A DNA stretch of 64,000 nt, taken from Lampropedia puyangensis (GTDB taxonomy: Bacteria; Pseudomonadota; Gammaproteobacteria; Burkholderiales; Burkholderiaceae_C). The notes under the pieces were generated by a model. It was not told the origin of the DNA. It worked only from the letters and a program-made list of their open reading frames with translations, and searched no databases. Below are positions 21,652-32,123 of the stretch, piece after piece (the first letter of the stretch is position 1; each line of letters opens with the position of its first letter). The DNA lies in contig NZ_STFG01000003.1 in assembly GCF_004833285.1 (NCBI RefSeq), positions 62,001 to 126,000 on the forward strand, written 5' to 3'. A program made the translations under genes and the position numbers.

Positions 21652-22796
21652 GCCATTGCCCCTTTCTTGTATGTGAGCACAGGTTTGAGCCGTGCAACCA
21701 AGTGCAGCAAACCGCAATCGAGCAGGGTTTGCACCACACCATCGACTTCCTTATACGCCTGTGGCGCCTCTTCATAGATCAGATCTTTATCTGCACACAC
21801 CACAGTGCTACCAAAGCGGGTTTGCTGCAATGCTGCCAGCGTAAAACGCGGTTTAAGCCGGCCTTTGCAATCGCTTCTAGCCCATTTGCGCCCTGCACCA
21901 TGCGCCAATGAATCGAGTGCATCGTGCCTGCTCGCAACAGGGCGCACCACATAGCTGAAGTCACCACGCGATCCTGGAATGACCACCAGCCCTTGGTCTG
22001 ACGGCGTTGCCCCTTTGCGGTGGAGATAGCCTTGCTGCCCCTGCCATTGGTGCACGCCCACATGGTTGTGCGTCACATCCAGCATGCAGCGCCCTGTTGC
22101 CCGTACTGCACGCAGCATACGACTGGCAATGTGCTGTCTGTTGAGCTGCGCAAAGCCAATGGCAGCATCATGCTGGTCAAGGTAGTCCTTGGCAGCAGTG
22201 CTGTCTGCCACTAAACCTGCATGTCCAAACCGTTCTACATGCTGCCGCAAAATAGCCCCTCCCAATCCCCGTGAGCCGCTGTGCACCAGCAAATACAGCT
22301 GTTTTTTATTCAGTACCCCCTCCTCGTAGATGGCATCCACAGCCTGCCATTCTGCAAAATGATTGCCTCCGCCAATCGTGCCCAGCATGCTGAGCAGATA
22401 GCGCAAATCGGTGTCCCCTGCCTGCTGCGCCAACTGCTCCAATTGCCCATAAGTTGCGGGCGTAATGGAATGTTCGGGCAAGGGGGAATCGATATTGCCC
22501 AATGCTTTCTCTATTTTGCTTGGCGATGTTTTGTGGCTCGCTAAGTCGGTTTCCAACAATTGCATCCCACAGCCAATATCGCCGCCTACCAAGGCGGGGT
22601 AAAAGTGGTTAATTGAAAAAAATGCAGCGCCTACTGGATAGCCCCGCCCCGGGTGCAGGTCAGGCAAGCCGACTGCTGCACGAATCGCGCTCAGGTTGCG
22701 CGCAGTAGTTTGAAGTTGTTCGACAGCGGAGTCTTCCATCCAGACGCTGTCATTGGCGAACACCCGTACATAGGTGCCCGAATTGGTATTGCCCAT
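21642..22796 (-). CDS. rtcB: RNA ligase RtcB (PrfH-linked type)
   Basis: A 384-residue GTP-dependent, Mn-dependent ligase that joins 2',3'-cyclic phosphate and 5'-OH RNA ends. All key sites are visible: the metal-binding Cys in [10 protein letters not shown] (C76), GGGNHFAEW (H146), HSGSRGLGG (H172), THNHVG, and the guanylylated His in [10 protein letters not shown] (H299). Its short length and its overlap with prfH mark it as the RtcB2-like form that travels with PrfH; no rtcA or rtcR is present. It is preceded by a 198-base leader with a short reading frame and hairpins. Confidence 0.95.
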   Translation of the reverse strand: MGNTNSGTYVRVFANDSVWMEDSAVEQLQTTARNLSAIRAAVGLPDLHPGRGYPVGAAFFSINHFYPALVGGDIGCGMQLLETDLASHKTSPSKIEKALGNIDSPLPEHSITPATYGQLEQLAQQAGDTDLRYLLSMLGTIGGGNHFAEWQAVDAIYEEGVLNKKQLYLLVHSGSRGLGGAILRQHVERFGHAGLVADSTAAKDYLDQHDAAIGFAQLNRQHIASRMLRAVRATGRCMLDVTHNHVGVHQWQGQQGYLHRKGATPSDQGLVVIPGSRGDFSYVVRPVASRHDALDSLAHGAGRKWARSDCKGRLKPRFTLAALQQTRFGSTVVCADKDLIYEEAPQAYKEVDGVVQTLLDCGLLHLVARLKPVLTYKKGAMACC

Positions 22797-22870
22797 AGTT
22801 GGCCTTTGATTCGATCAAAACGTAAAACGGAGTAAAGCAGCCGTCAAACGCAGATATCAAGACTCAAAGA

Positions 22871-22983
22871 CTCCAGATGGAGGGCATTCAACAGACAGCC
22901 GAAAACACAGCCTTTGTTCACAAACAAAAGGCCAAGCAATGATTCCGGCAGTGTGCTGAAAAGCTGCGACGCGTGCTGCGTCG
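22871..22983 (-). promoter_or_regulatory. Structured leader of rtcB-prfH with three hairpins
   Basis: Between the 13-codon frame and rtcB three stems can form on the transcript. Bases 22967-22983 give a perfect 6-bp stem CGACGC/GCGTCG with a 5-base loop. Bases 22910-22932 give a 9-bp stem GCCTTTGTT against AACAAAAGGC with one bulge and a 4-base loop. Bases 22871-22882 give CTCC/GGAG with a 4-base loop. The layout resembles a leader-peptide attenuation region, but no classical T-run follows the stems, so the mechanism, if real, may act on translation or RNA cleavage. Confidence 0.5.
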
Positions 22984-22993
22984 AGTCAAAAAA

Positions 22994-23035
22994 TCAGATG
23001 CGCACGACTGCAAAGGAATAAGTCGTATCGGTCAT
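22994..23035 (-). CDS. Possible 13-residue leader peptide upstream of rtcB
   Basis: The frame reads MTDTTYSFAVVRI and then TGA. AAAGGAG lies 6 bases before its ATG, one of the best ribosome binding sites in the window. The stop is 197 bases before the rtcB start, on the same strand. The peptide is not rich in one amino acid, so classical amino-acid attenuation is unlikely. It could report on ribosome decoding state, which would suit the repair genes downstream. It could also be a chance frame. No protein family is recognised. Confidence 0.5.
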   Translation of the reverse strand: MTDTTYSFAVVRI

Positions 23036-23381
23036 GATTCGCTCCTTTGCGGTTAGGTGGATAAAGAGTTTTGCGCTGCACAGCAACGCATGAGGGCGCC
23101 ATTCTAGGAATCTCGCAGAGGCACAGGCAAGCATTTCAGGACACATCTGTTGCTCACGGCCAACACCTAGGTGCACGCAGGCGTGCAGACACAAAATGCC
23201 TTTCAAAGATGGCCACCCAATCCATTTCTTACTCTTCAAAACAAAGGCAAATCACCACGATTCACGATGAAAATGAACAATTGAAAAAATAATACTCAGT
23301 TTGAGCATTAAAATATTCACAGACCACTTAGGCGCAACCTTCATTAGCCCTGCTTGCCGCACATTCATTCTCAACACGCCC
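23036..23381. other. Intergenic region between the rtcB leader and the PTS-IIC-like gene
   Basis: I see no supported gene here. It should hold the divergent promoters of rtcB-prfH and of the rightward membrane-protein gene. Bases 23071-23086 contain TTGC and GCAA arms around a TGCA core just upstream of the leader-peptide ribosome site, a possible operator. The part from 23225 to 23330 is AT-rich. An in-frame extension of the membrane-protein gene reaches 23301 but does not look coding. Confidence 0.5.
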
Positions 23382-24401
23382 ATGTCAATCCGATCTTTTC
23401 TGCAATCGCGCAATATTGAGTTTTCACTTCGCCGCTATGGCATTGATGCGCTGAACTACATGACCTTGGGGTTATTTGGCTCGCTAGTGATTGGTTTGAT
23501 TCTTAAAACCGTTGGCGGCTGGACAGGGCAACCTTGGCTCATTGAAGCAGGCACGATGGCTCAGCAAAGCATGGGCGCTGCAATTGGCGTCGCAGTCGCG
23601 TACGGACTGCAAGCGCCACCTATTGTGATTTTTGCCAGCGCTGCAATTGGGGCACTCGGCGCGAAATTAGGAGGGCCCGTGGGGTGTTTTGTGGCCGTCG
23701 CAGTCGCCAGTGAAATGAGCAAACTGGTCAGCAAAACCACCCCTTTAGATATCATCGTGACCCCCGCTACCGCGCTAGTGAGCGGCTTCTTAGTGGCCCA
23801 ATGGATTTCACCATTCATCGGCAATGTGTTGCACATCACCGGCAATACCATTCAGTGGGCCATGACGCTGCAACCATTTTTGATGAGCGTCATTTTGGCT
23901 GTCGTGATGGGCATGATTTTGACGGGCCCCACTTCTAGTGCCGCATTGGCCATATCGCTGAACCTGGGTGGCCTGGCTGGCGGTGCCGCCACGGTAGGGT
24001 GCGCAGCACAAATGATTGGTTTTGCTGCCATGAGCTTTCGTGACAATGGTTTTTCAGGCCTGCTCAGTCAAGGACTGGGCACGAGCATGCTGCAATTGCC
24101 CAACATCGTGCGCAACCCACGTATTTGGATCCCTCCAATTGTGACCGCAGCCATTCTGGGGCCTATCGCCACACTGGTATTTGGCATGCAAAATGTGCCA
24201 ACAGGCTCAGGCATGGGCACCAGTGGCTTCGTCGGTCAAGTGGGTACATTGGCGGCCATGGGCAATGGCAGCGAGGTCTGGTTGGCCATTGGCCTATTGC
24301 ATTTTTTATTGCCTGCGGTGCTGGCCATCAGTATCGCAAGCGTATTGCGCCGCATCGGGTGGATTGCCCCAGGCGATATGAAAATTGATGCCAAAATTTA
24401 A
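23382..24401 (+). CDS. PTS-EIIC-like integral membrane protein
   Basis: A 339-residue very hydrophobic protein with roughly nine membrane segments rich in Gly and Ala. Its Gly-rich repeats (AAIGALGAKLGGPVGCFVAV, NLGGLAGGAATVGC) resemble the PTS_EIIC_2 group, proteins related to sugar phosphotransferase IIC domains. No IIA, IIB, HPr or EI gene is near and there is no phosphorylated Cys/His domain, so PTS function is doubtful. It might be a transporter or channel of another kind. The ATG at 23382 starts the conserved part; longer in-frame starts exist. Confidence 0.7.
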   Translation: MSIRSFLQSRNIEFSLRRYGIDALNYMTLGLFGSLVIGLILKTVGGWTGQPWLIEAGTMAQQSMGAAIGVAVAYGLQAPPIVIFASAAIGALGAKLGGPVGCFVAVAVASEMSKLVSKTTPLDIIVTPATALVSGFLVAQWISPFIGNVLHITGNTIQWAMTLQPFLMSVILAVVMGMILTGPTSSAALAISLNLGGLAGGAATVGCAAQMIGFAAMSFRDNGFSGLLSQGLGTSMLQLPNIVRNPRIWIPPIVTAAILGPIATLVFGMQNVPTGSGMGTSGFVGQVGTLAAMGNGSEVWLAIGLLHFLLPAVLAISIASVLRRIGWIAPGDMKIDAKI

Positions 24402-24462
24402 ACCACTGGCAGACACCCATTTCATTCAGCCGCACGAACAGCGGTACAGATTACCAAGCCAA

Positions 24463-25848
<1,386 letters not shown>

Positions 25849-25984
25849 GCCCGCCATTGTGCCCACAGTACAAAGGCTTTGCAAAGCGTCTGTTCTTTAA
25901 GCAAGCAGGTTGCCAAAAGCCGTTGAGAGCCGCCACTTCAGGCCGCACTACAATCATTGGCGCAGCACTTCTAGGCACTCCAAC

Positions 25985-27367
25985 ATGACACCACCGGCAC
26001 AAGACAACAGCGCGCGCCATACGATTTGGACTGAGCGCAAGCGTAAAACCGATGAGGACTACACCAGCCCGCGCTTTCAAGCAGGCTCGACACAAGGTGT
26101 AAGTGATGCGCCATACCAGCGTGATCGAGCGCGCATCATCCATTGCGCTGCTTTTCGCAGACTCCAGTCCAAAACACAAGTGCTCCATCTAGGTGAAAGC
26201 GACTTCTACCGCACCCGCCTGACGCACTCACTTGAAGTAGCGCAACTAGGCTCAGGCATTTGCGCGCAGTTACTGCTCACCCAACCACAATGGGCAGCAT
26301 GGATCCCCTCAGCCATGCTGATAGAGGCGATAGGCTTAGCCCATGATTTAGGGCATCCACCCTTCGGCCATGGCGGCGAAGCGGCACTGAACACCACCAT
26401 GAAAGAGCATGGTGGCTTTGAAGGCAATGGCCAAACCCTGCGAATTGCCATGCGTTTGGGAGAGTATTCACAATCGCACGGACTAGACCTGACACGCCGT
26501 TGCTTATTGGGCGTGCTGAAATACCCCGCCTTGCACCACGCCATTGCACGTTATCCGACATCTACAACAAACAGACCGACAACACGCACACCCTTGTTCA
26601 AGCCCCCAAAATGCATTCATGATGACGAAGCGGATGTTTTGGATTGGATCTTGGCACCTCTTTCGTCTTCAGATCGCAAAACCTTCACACATATTGATTT
26701 TTCAAATGGCCCGCAACGGCATGGCAAAACACGGCATAAAGCCTTTGACACCTCGATCATGGAGCTAGCCGACGATATTGCTTATGGCGTGCACGATCTG
26801 GAAGACGCCATTGCTTTGCGTCTGGTCACGCAAGCGCAATGGCAAGCAGAAATCATGGACAAGGCAGACACTTTGCAATGGTCTGACGCACAGCACAAGA
26901 GCGATTGCGCCGCACTACTGGCCTTCGCCAACAACCACTTATTTGTTGGTGGCGACAAGCCTCGCAAACATGCAATCAGCCGCCTCGTCAGCTTCTTGAT
27001 TGAGCGCATTCACATTGAAGAAAGACATCTATTCGAAGAGCCTTTGCTGAATTTGCAAGCAGTAATGGCTCCTGGCGCAGAACAGTTGCTCAAGCTATTG
27101 AAAGACTTTGTGATGCAGTACGTGATTTTGCGCCCACAAATGCAAGAACTGGAATTCAAAGGCCAGCAAATCGTCATGCAACTCCTGGATGTGCTGATGG
27201 ACAACCCCAACAGACTGCTCCCCATGGAACAACAAGAGCGAATTGCACAAGGCGCACCTCTAGCACGCACCGTGTGTGATTTTGTCGCCAGTATGACCGA
27301 CCTTGACGCCTCTAGGCATTACGGCCGCTTGTTTGCGCCCAATGTCGGCTCCTTCCTTGCCCCTTGA
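25985..27367 (+). CDS. dgt: Deoxyguanosinetriphosphate triphosphohydrolase-like protein
   Basis: A 460-residue HD-domain enzyme that splits dGTP (or dNTPs) into deoxynucleoside and triphosphate. The metal-binding residues are visible in RTRLTHSLEVAQ, AHDLGHPPFGHGGE and the later Asp in SIMELADDIAYGVHDLEDAI. The N-terminal block PYQRDRARIIHCAAFRRLQ is a strong dGTPase signature. The ATG at 25985 is chosen since the 25 codons before it do not resemble the family. It is divergent from the ferredoxin cluster. Confidence 0.93.
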   Translation: MTPPAQDNSARHTIWTERKRKTDEDYTSPRFQAGSTQGVSDAPYQRDRARIIHCAAFRRLQSKTQVLHLGESDFYRTRLTHSLEVAQLGSGICAQLLLTQPQWAAWIPSAMLIEAIGLAHDLGHPPFGHGGEAALNTTMKEHGGFEGNGQTLRIAMRLGEYSQSHGLDLTRRCLLGVLKYPALHHAIARYPTSTTNRPTTRTPLFKPPKCIHDDEADVLDWILAPLSSSDRKTFTHIDFSNGPQRHGKTRHKAFDTSIMELADDIAYGVHDLEDAIALRLVTQAQWQAEIMDKADTLQWSDAQHKSDCAALLAFANNHLFVGGDKPRKHAISRLVSFLIERIHIEERHLFEEPLLNLQAVMAPGAEQLLKLLKDFVMQYVILRPQMQELEFKGQQIVMQLLDVLMDNPNRLLPMEQQERIAQGAPLARTVCDFVASMTDLDASRHYGRLFAPNVGSFLAP

Positions 27368-27469
27368 AGCGGGCGGCATCTCTACTACTTCACTTTTCAA
27401 CCATTGCGAATGGCCGTGGCAATATCACCACGGCGGTTATCGTAGCCGCCCAGTGCGCCATACCCCGCC

Positions 27470-29596
27470 TTAATCCGTCAAGGAAGCCTCATCGCCAGAA
27501 ACAGCGGCAACCGCCTTTTGAGCACGTGGCGTTGCTGTTGCTGCGTTGCTGGCCGCCAAACGGGCCACTGCTTCGCTGAAATTAGCCGCACTGCGCATGC
27601 GCGACATAGGCGGTAAATTCGCCAGCAGTTGCTTGCCATAGCCTTTTTGCACCACACGGGGATCACACAAGACCAAAATACCCTTGTCCGTTTCTGTACG
27701 AATCAAACGACCAGCGCCTTGTTTCAAGGCAATCGCAGCCTCTGGCACGAACAAACGCGCAAAGGAACTTTGCCCCGCTTCTTCGTACTTGCGCGCGCGC
27801 GCCTGAATCAAGGGATCATGCGGCGGCGGAAAGGGCAGCTTATCGATCACAACCAATTGCAGTGCGTCGCCGGGCACATCAAACCCCTCCCAGAACGTAG
27901 CTGAGGCCACCAATACATAACCTTTCCCCGGCGTTTCGGGCGCACGAAACTTCTCCATCAGTCGTTGTTTAGATTGCTCGCCCTGAATCAAGACCTCCAC
28001 GCTGTCAATCGCCAGCAAGGCCTCACGCAAAGCATCGCCAATCAGCCGCAAAGCCTTGAGCGTGGTGGTCAACACCAGCGTTCGTCCCCCCAACGCGCGC
28101 GCGCCTTCAGCGGCAAGCAGGGCCACCGCCTGTCCGTGGCGCGCAACCTCTTTCGGATCTGGCATGTCGGCAGGCACATACAACACAGACTGCTTGGTGT
28201 AATTGAACGGGCTGGGCACCTGCAACACCTGCGCGCCATCCAAACCACAAGCCTGCGTGAAATGGCTCAGTTGCGGGTCTGCCCCCAAGGTGGCGGAGGT
28301 GAAAATCCATGCATGGCTTGCTCCATCATCGGTCGTGCGCTTGGACTGGGCCGGGTGCGCTGCAGCAGGGCTTGCCTCAGCTTGCCCCTCCAGCGTTGAT
28401 GCTAACCCCCAATGCGCCCGCATGTCAGCGGCTATGTCCAGTGGGCTTTCTACCATGCGAATAGTGACGCTGCCCAACTCTACCCAGCGCACACGCCCTG
28501 CTTTGGGCTTGGTTTGAAACAACTGGGCTTTTTGCCCATGGATATGGCAACGCTCTTCCAGCCTTGCCAGCTCTGGAGAAGAAGCGGCCACCTTGTGCAA
28601 GGCTTGCTCTAACTCTTCTAACGCCTGCGCTTGTTCTTGCAATGACTCTTGCCATTCTTTGTCATCTGCGCCTTCTGGGGCTGCATCTCCCCAATTGATG
28701 CGCGTATGGGTGCCATCGCCAAGGCAGCGCATCCAGCGCTTACAGGCCTCATCGACCTTGAACACCAACTGCGCCCAATCCCCCAACCCTCGCGCCAATT
28801 TATTGCCGGTGCGCAGCACCTCTCTGGCAAAGTCGAGCACTTGAGAATTACTCCATTGCTCTCCCAAAAAATTCACGCCGGTTTCGTTGAATTGGTGCGC
28901 CTCATCCACCACCACCGCCCGCACACTGGGCAGCAACTCAGCCATCCCACTTTCTCGCACCTGCAAATCCGCAAAAAAGAGATGGTGGTTAATGACCACC
29001 AAGTCTGCCGCCAAGGCTTCTTTTCGGGCTTTGTTAACATAGCACTGCGTAAAACTAGGGCACTGCGCACCAAGACAGTTCTCTCGGGTGGATGTGACCA
29101 AGGGCAAATGGGGTGAGCGCTCGACAAAGCCTGGCATTTCGCTCATATCGCCGGTCACTGTCGTAGCAGACCATTTACGCACTTGCCCTACCCAGCGCAC
29201 CTCTGCCGTGCTGGCGCCATCGAGTTCAGACTCCGCCAGCTCCAGTCGATAAGGACACAGATAGCTGCTACGCCCTTTGAGTAAGGCCGCATCCAGCGAA
29301 ATGCCCAGCGCTTTGCGCAAAAAAGGCAAGTCACGAAAGTAAATCTGGTCTTGTAGCGCCTTTGTGGCGGTAGAGACCAATACGCGCTCACCACTGAGCA
29401 AAGCCGGAATCAAGTAAGCAAACGTTTTCCCAACCCCGGTGCCAGCCTCAACCACCAAGGCGCCCCCCTCTTCAAGGGTTTGCGCTACAGCAGTTGCCAT
29501 TTGAATCTGGCCTGCGCGAGGGCGATAGTGGGGGTTTGACGCAGCCAATGCACCATGCTCAGAAAAGGTCGAGGCGGTCAAATCACGCAGCTGCAT
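27470..29596 (-). CDS. ATP-dependent DNA helicase, DinG/YoaA family
   Basis: A 708-residue XPD-like superfamily 2 helicase. Walker A VEAGTGVGKTFAYLIP is near residue 48 and the DEAH box VVVDEAHQFNE lies near residue 228. Four Cys in CPYRLELAE and CLGAQCPSFTQC match the 4Fe-4S ligands. The helicase C-terminal half contains ASATFWEGFDVPGDAL and QGAGRLIRTETDKG. Its length and layout fit YoaA (636) or DinG (716), enzymes that unwind damaged or R-loop DNA. The 3' end is convergent with dgt; a 7-bp GC-rich hairpin at 27413-27434 lies between them. Confidence 0.92.
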   Translation of the reverse strand: MQLRDLTASTFSEHGALAASNPHYRPRAGQIQMATAVAQTLEEGGALVVEAGTGVGKTFAYLIPALLSGERVLVSTATKALQDQIYFRDLPFLRKALGISLDAALLKGRSSYLCPYRLELAESELDGASTAEVRWVGQVRKWSATTVTGDMSEMPGFVERSPHLPLVTSTRENCLGAQCPSFTQCYVNKARKEALAADLVVINHHLFFADLQVRESGMAELLPSVRAVVVDEAHQFNETGVNFLGEQWSNSQVLDFAREVLRTGNKLARGLGDWAQLVFKVDEACKRWMRCLGDGTHTRINWGDAAPEGADDKEWQESLQEQAQALEELEQALHKVAASSPELARLEERCHIHGQKAQLFQTKPKAGRVRWVELGSVTIRMVESPLDIAADMRAHWGLASTLEGQAEASPAAAHPAQSKRTTDDGASHAWIFTSATLGADPQLSHFTQACGLDGAQVLQVPSPFNYTKQSVLYVPADMPDPKEVARHGQAVALLAAEGARALGGRTLVLTTTLKALRLIGDALREALLAIDSVEVLIQGEQSKQRLMEKFRAPETPGKGYVLVASATFWEGFDVPGDALQLVVIDKLPFPPPHDPLIQARARKYEEAGQSSFARLFVPEAAIALKQGAGRLIRTETDKGILVLCDPRVVQKGYGKQLLANLPPMSRMRSAANFSEAVARLAASNAATATPRAQKAVAAVSGDEASLTD

Positions 29597-29880
29597 ACGG
29601 AAAAAAGGTCATCACGGTAAAAAATCAATTCAGGCAGGGAGCATCAGCAATGCCACGCCAACAATTGCAAAAGAATTAAGAAAATAAGTACCTTCAACGG
29701 CATCCGCATCACCCCATGCAATGCAAGGCCATGCTTTTACAATTGTTTAATTTTGTTCGATAGCGCTATCAAAGCAAAGAATCAGCGGTGTCTTAAAGTT
29801 CAAGCGGTAGTAGCCAACACAGCGATAATCGCCCATCATACCGTTTCGCTGTCCATTATCTTTCTCATAGATTGCTGCCC

Positions 29881-30693
29881 ATGAGCTCTAGTTACCGCCT
29901 CACTGCCGCCACAGGACTTCACAAGGGCGACCGACAATACCAACAAGATCAAGTCGCTATTTTCCAGCATCCCAGAAACAAAGAGTGCGTGCTGGCCGTG
30001 GTGGCCGATGGCATGGGCGGGCGAAGTGGCGGACGTAAAGCTGCAGATCAGGTGCTGCTTTCAGCCAAACAGTTGTTGGAGCGTTTTGACCCGCAAACAG
30101 ACGATCCTAAACAGTTTCTTCAAGGGATCATCAAAGAGTCACACTTGGTCATTCGACTCACAGCCATTTCCGCAGAGCAAGAACCACACAGCACCATCGC
30201 AGCGTTTTTAATTACCCCCCAAGGCCAGTGCCACTGGGTGCATGCAGGCGATTCGCGCATCTACCACTACCAGTGGGGGCGATTGGTCTTTCGCACCAAG
30301 GACCACTCCTATGTCCAGTCGTTGATTGACAACGGAGAAATTTCTGAGGAAGAAGCCATTGGGCACCCCAACTCCAATATGCTGATGGGCTGCCTTGGCA
30401 GCGAAGTCGATCCTCCGGCCTCCATCCACTCCATCATGAAGATTGAAGCAGGTGATGCCTTTATCGCCTGCAGCGATGGGCTCTGGGCGTACTTCACACC
30501 AGCCGAATTGGGCCAAACCATTCAAATGCTCAATGCCAAAGAAGCCTCTATGTTTTTAGTCAATAAAGCACGAGAGAGGGCCAACGGCACAGGCGACAAT
30601 TTGTCTATCGTGATTTTCAAATTGGAACCGTTGATGCAGCAAGAGCCAGCAGCCCCCCATAACACAGCAGCCAATCCTGGCCTCACCGTTTAG
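29881..30693 (+). CDS. PP2C-family Ser/Thr protein phosphatase
   Basis: A 270-residue cytoplasmic metal-dependent phosphatase. The motifs VVADGMGGRSGGRKA, HAGDSRIYHY, FIACSDGLWAYF and GTGDNLSIVIF hold the Asp residues that bind the two metals. It resembles PrpC/Stp phosphatases that reverse Hanks-type kinases, but no kinase gene is in the window. The ATG at 29881 is preferred to an in-frame TTG at 29872. A 280-base region follows with a perfect 15-base hairpin GATGAAACTTTCATC near 30745 and no gene. Confidence 0.92.
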   Translation: MSSSYRLTAATGLHKGDRQYQQDQVAIFQHPRNKECVLAVVADGMGGRSGGRKAADQVLLSAKQLLERFDPQTDDPKQFLQGIIKESHLVIRLTAISAEQEPHSTIAAFLITPQGQCHWVHAGDSRIYHYQWGRLVFRTKDHSYVQSLIDNGEISEEEAIGHPNSNMLMGCLGSEVDPPASIHSIMKIEAGDAFIACSDGLWAYFTPAELGQTIQMLNAKEASMFLVNKARERANGTGDNLSIVIFKLEPLMQQEPAAPHNTAANPGLTV

Positions 30694-30975
30694 TCTTTTC
30701 AAGCAGCGCATCGTACTTGCGATAACGTCTTGAGATGCTCGGAACGAGATGAAACTTTCATCTTGCTATTGTTGCGTATTAAAATCTAAAAACTCTTTTC
30801 CATCCTTTGATTAATTTAATAAAAATCAATAGGTTGAAAAACACACATCAAGTGTTCCTCACCTCACCCCCAGGTTTTGTTGGCTCACTCACTAAATTGA
30901 GCACACAAGCATCATCCCAATTAGTGGTGAGAGGATGGATACTTCCTTCATGGCATCAGCAGGATCGCAGCAGCA

Positions 30976-31734
30976 GTGATACTTTACGAATATCCTTTCA
31001 ATGAGCGCATCCGGACCTATTTGCGTCTGGAACACTTGCTCTTGCGTCTGCAGGAGCTGCTCAGCCGCTCCGACGTCACCGACCACCAATACGCCCTACA
31101 GACGATCTTTGAAGCGGTTGAAGTAGCCAGCAGGACCGACCTCAAAACGGACATGCTCAAAGATCTGGAGCGCCAGCGTGCGGCCATGCAAATTTACAAG
31201 GACTACCCAGACATCGACCACGGCGTTCTTGATCGTATCTTCAGCCGCATTGATTACTGCGTGAAAAACCTCAATACCATGGCGGGCAAACCAGGTCAGT
31301 TGATTGCTGAAAACGAATGGCTCAACACCATTCGGAGCCGAATGGGCATTCCTGGCGGAATCTGCAACTTTGACCTGCCCTTGTTCCACCATTGGAAGCA
31401 TCGTCCTTCTGCGACAAGGTTGCGCGATCTGGAAACTTGGGCCAATAGCCTCACGCCTGTTGCCGATACCGTCTTCTTGCTACTCAAACTCATCCGAGAC
31501 ACTGGCACTGCCCATCGGGTCGCCGTCTCACGCGGGCAGTTCCAACAAAACCTACCTGCTACCCGCGGCTTTCAATTGCTGCGTTTATGGGTCGATCCGC
31601 GGGATGACGTCACGCCAGAAATCAGTGCCAACCGGTTGCTTGTCTCCGTTCGCATGATGGAGCCGAACTTAGAAGGCAAACCCTCCCCCACGCAGAAAGA
31701 CCTGTCCTTAGAAGTCGCCATCTGTGGTTTGTAA
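30976..31734 (+). CDS. zapD: Cell division protein ZapD
   Basis: A 252-residue FtsZ-binding protein that bundles FtsZ filaments at the Z-ring. The conserved opening YEYPFNERIRTYLRLEHL is clear and the length agrees with the family (247 in E. coli). Translation seems to start at GTG, with AGGA about 12 bases upstream. It precedes yacG by 50 bases, an order also found in other beta- and gammaproteobacteria, where coaE often lies before it. coaE is not present here. Confidence 0.95.
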   Translation: MILYEYPFNERIRTYLRLEHLLLRLQELLSRSDVTDHQYALQTIFEAVEVASRTDLKTDMLKDLERQRAAMQIYKDYPDIDHGVLDRIFSRIDYCVKNLNTMAGKPGQLIAENEWLNTIRSRMGIPGGICNFDLPLFHHWKHRPSATRLRDLETWANSLTPVADTVFLLLKLIRDTGTAHRVAVSRGQFQQNLPATRGFQLLRLWVDPRDDVTPEISANRLLVSVRMMEPNLEGKPSPTQKDLSLEVAICGL

Positions 31735-31783
31735 CCATAGCGCTCTAATACAATATTTATAGACAGCATCAAGCTCCGGTTTC

Positions 31784-31978
31784 ATGGTTGAACCTTCCAG
31801 CCCCCCAACAGTGGCCTGCCCCCAATGCGGCACCCCCTGCCTGTTCGCTCCATCGAACCGTTGGCGCCCGTTTTGCAGCGAGCGCTGCAAAATGATTGAT
31901 ATGGGAGCATGGGCCAGCGAAGAGTTCCGCATTCAAGCAGCACCCCCAATCCCTGACGATGGCAGTGAGCTTGTGTAG
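31784..31978 (+). CDS. yacG: DNA gyrase inhibitor YacG
   Basis: A 64-residue zinc-ribbon protein. The metal ligands are C12, C15, C31 and C35 in ACPQCGTPC and [15 protein letters not shown], a near-exact family signature. YacG binds GyrB and blocks DNA binding by gyrase. It follows zapD closely and is probably co-transcribed with it. The next gene, accD, starts 146 bases later and may have its own promoter. Confidence 0.96.
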   Translation: MVEPSSPPTVACPQCGTPCLFAPSNRWRPFCSERCKMIDMGAWASEEFRIQAAPPIPDDGSELV

Positions 31979-32123
31979 CCATCGCAAAACGGAGCTCTGG
32001 TGTATACCAAACTGGCGCAAAAGCCTGACACAAACGAAATTGACTACAATCGTTGACCGGCTTTTGCCTTTCATTCCGATTTCGCAGCAGTCATTCCTGC
32101 CGCACAACTCCATAGATTGACGC

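Noticed and set aside
23085-23110. Sigma-54-like TGGC and TTGC elements upstream of the rtcB leader
   Set aside because: The spacing between GG and GC does not fit the strict sigma-54 rule, and no RtcR gene is present.
27413-27434. Hairpin GCCGTGG/CCACGGC between dgt and the helicase gene
   Set aside because: It has no T-run on either side, so it cannot be called a terminator with confidence.
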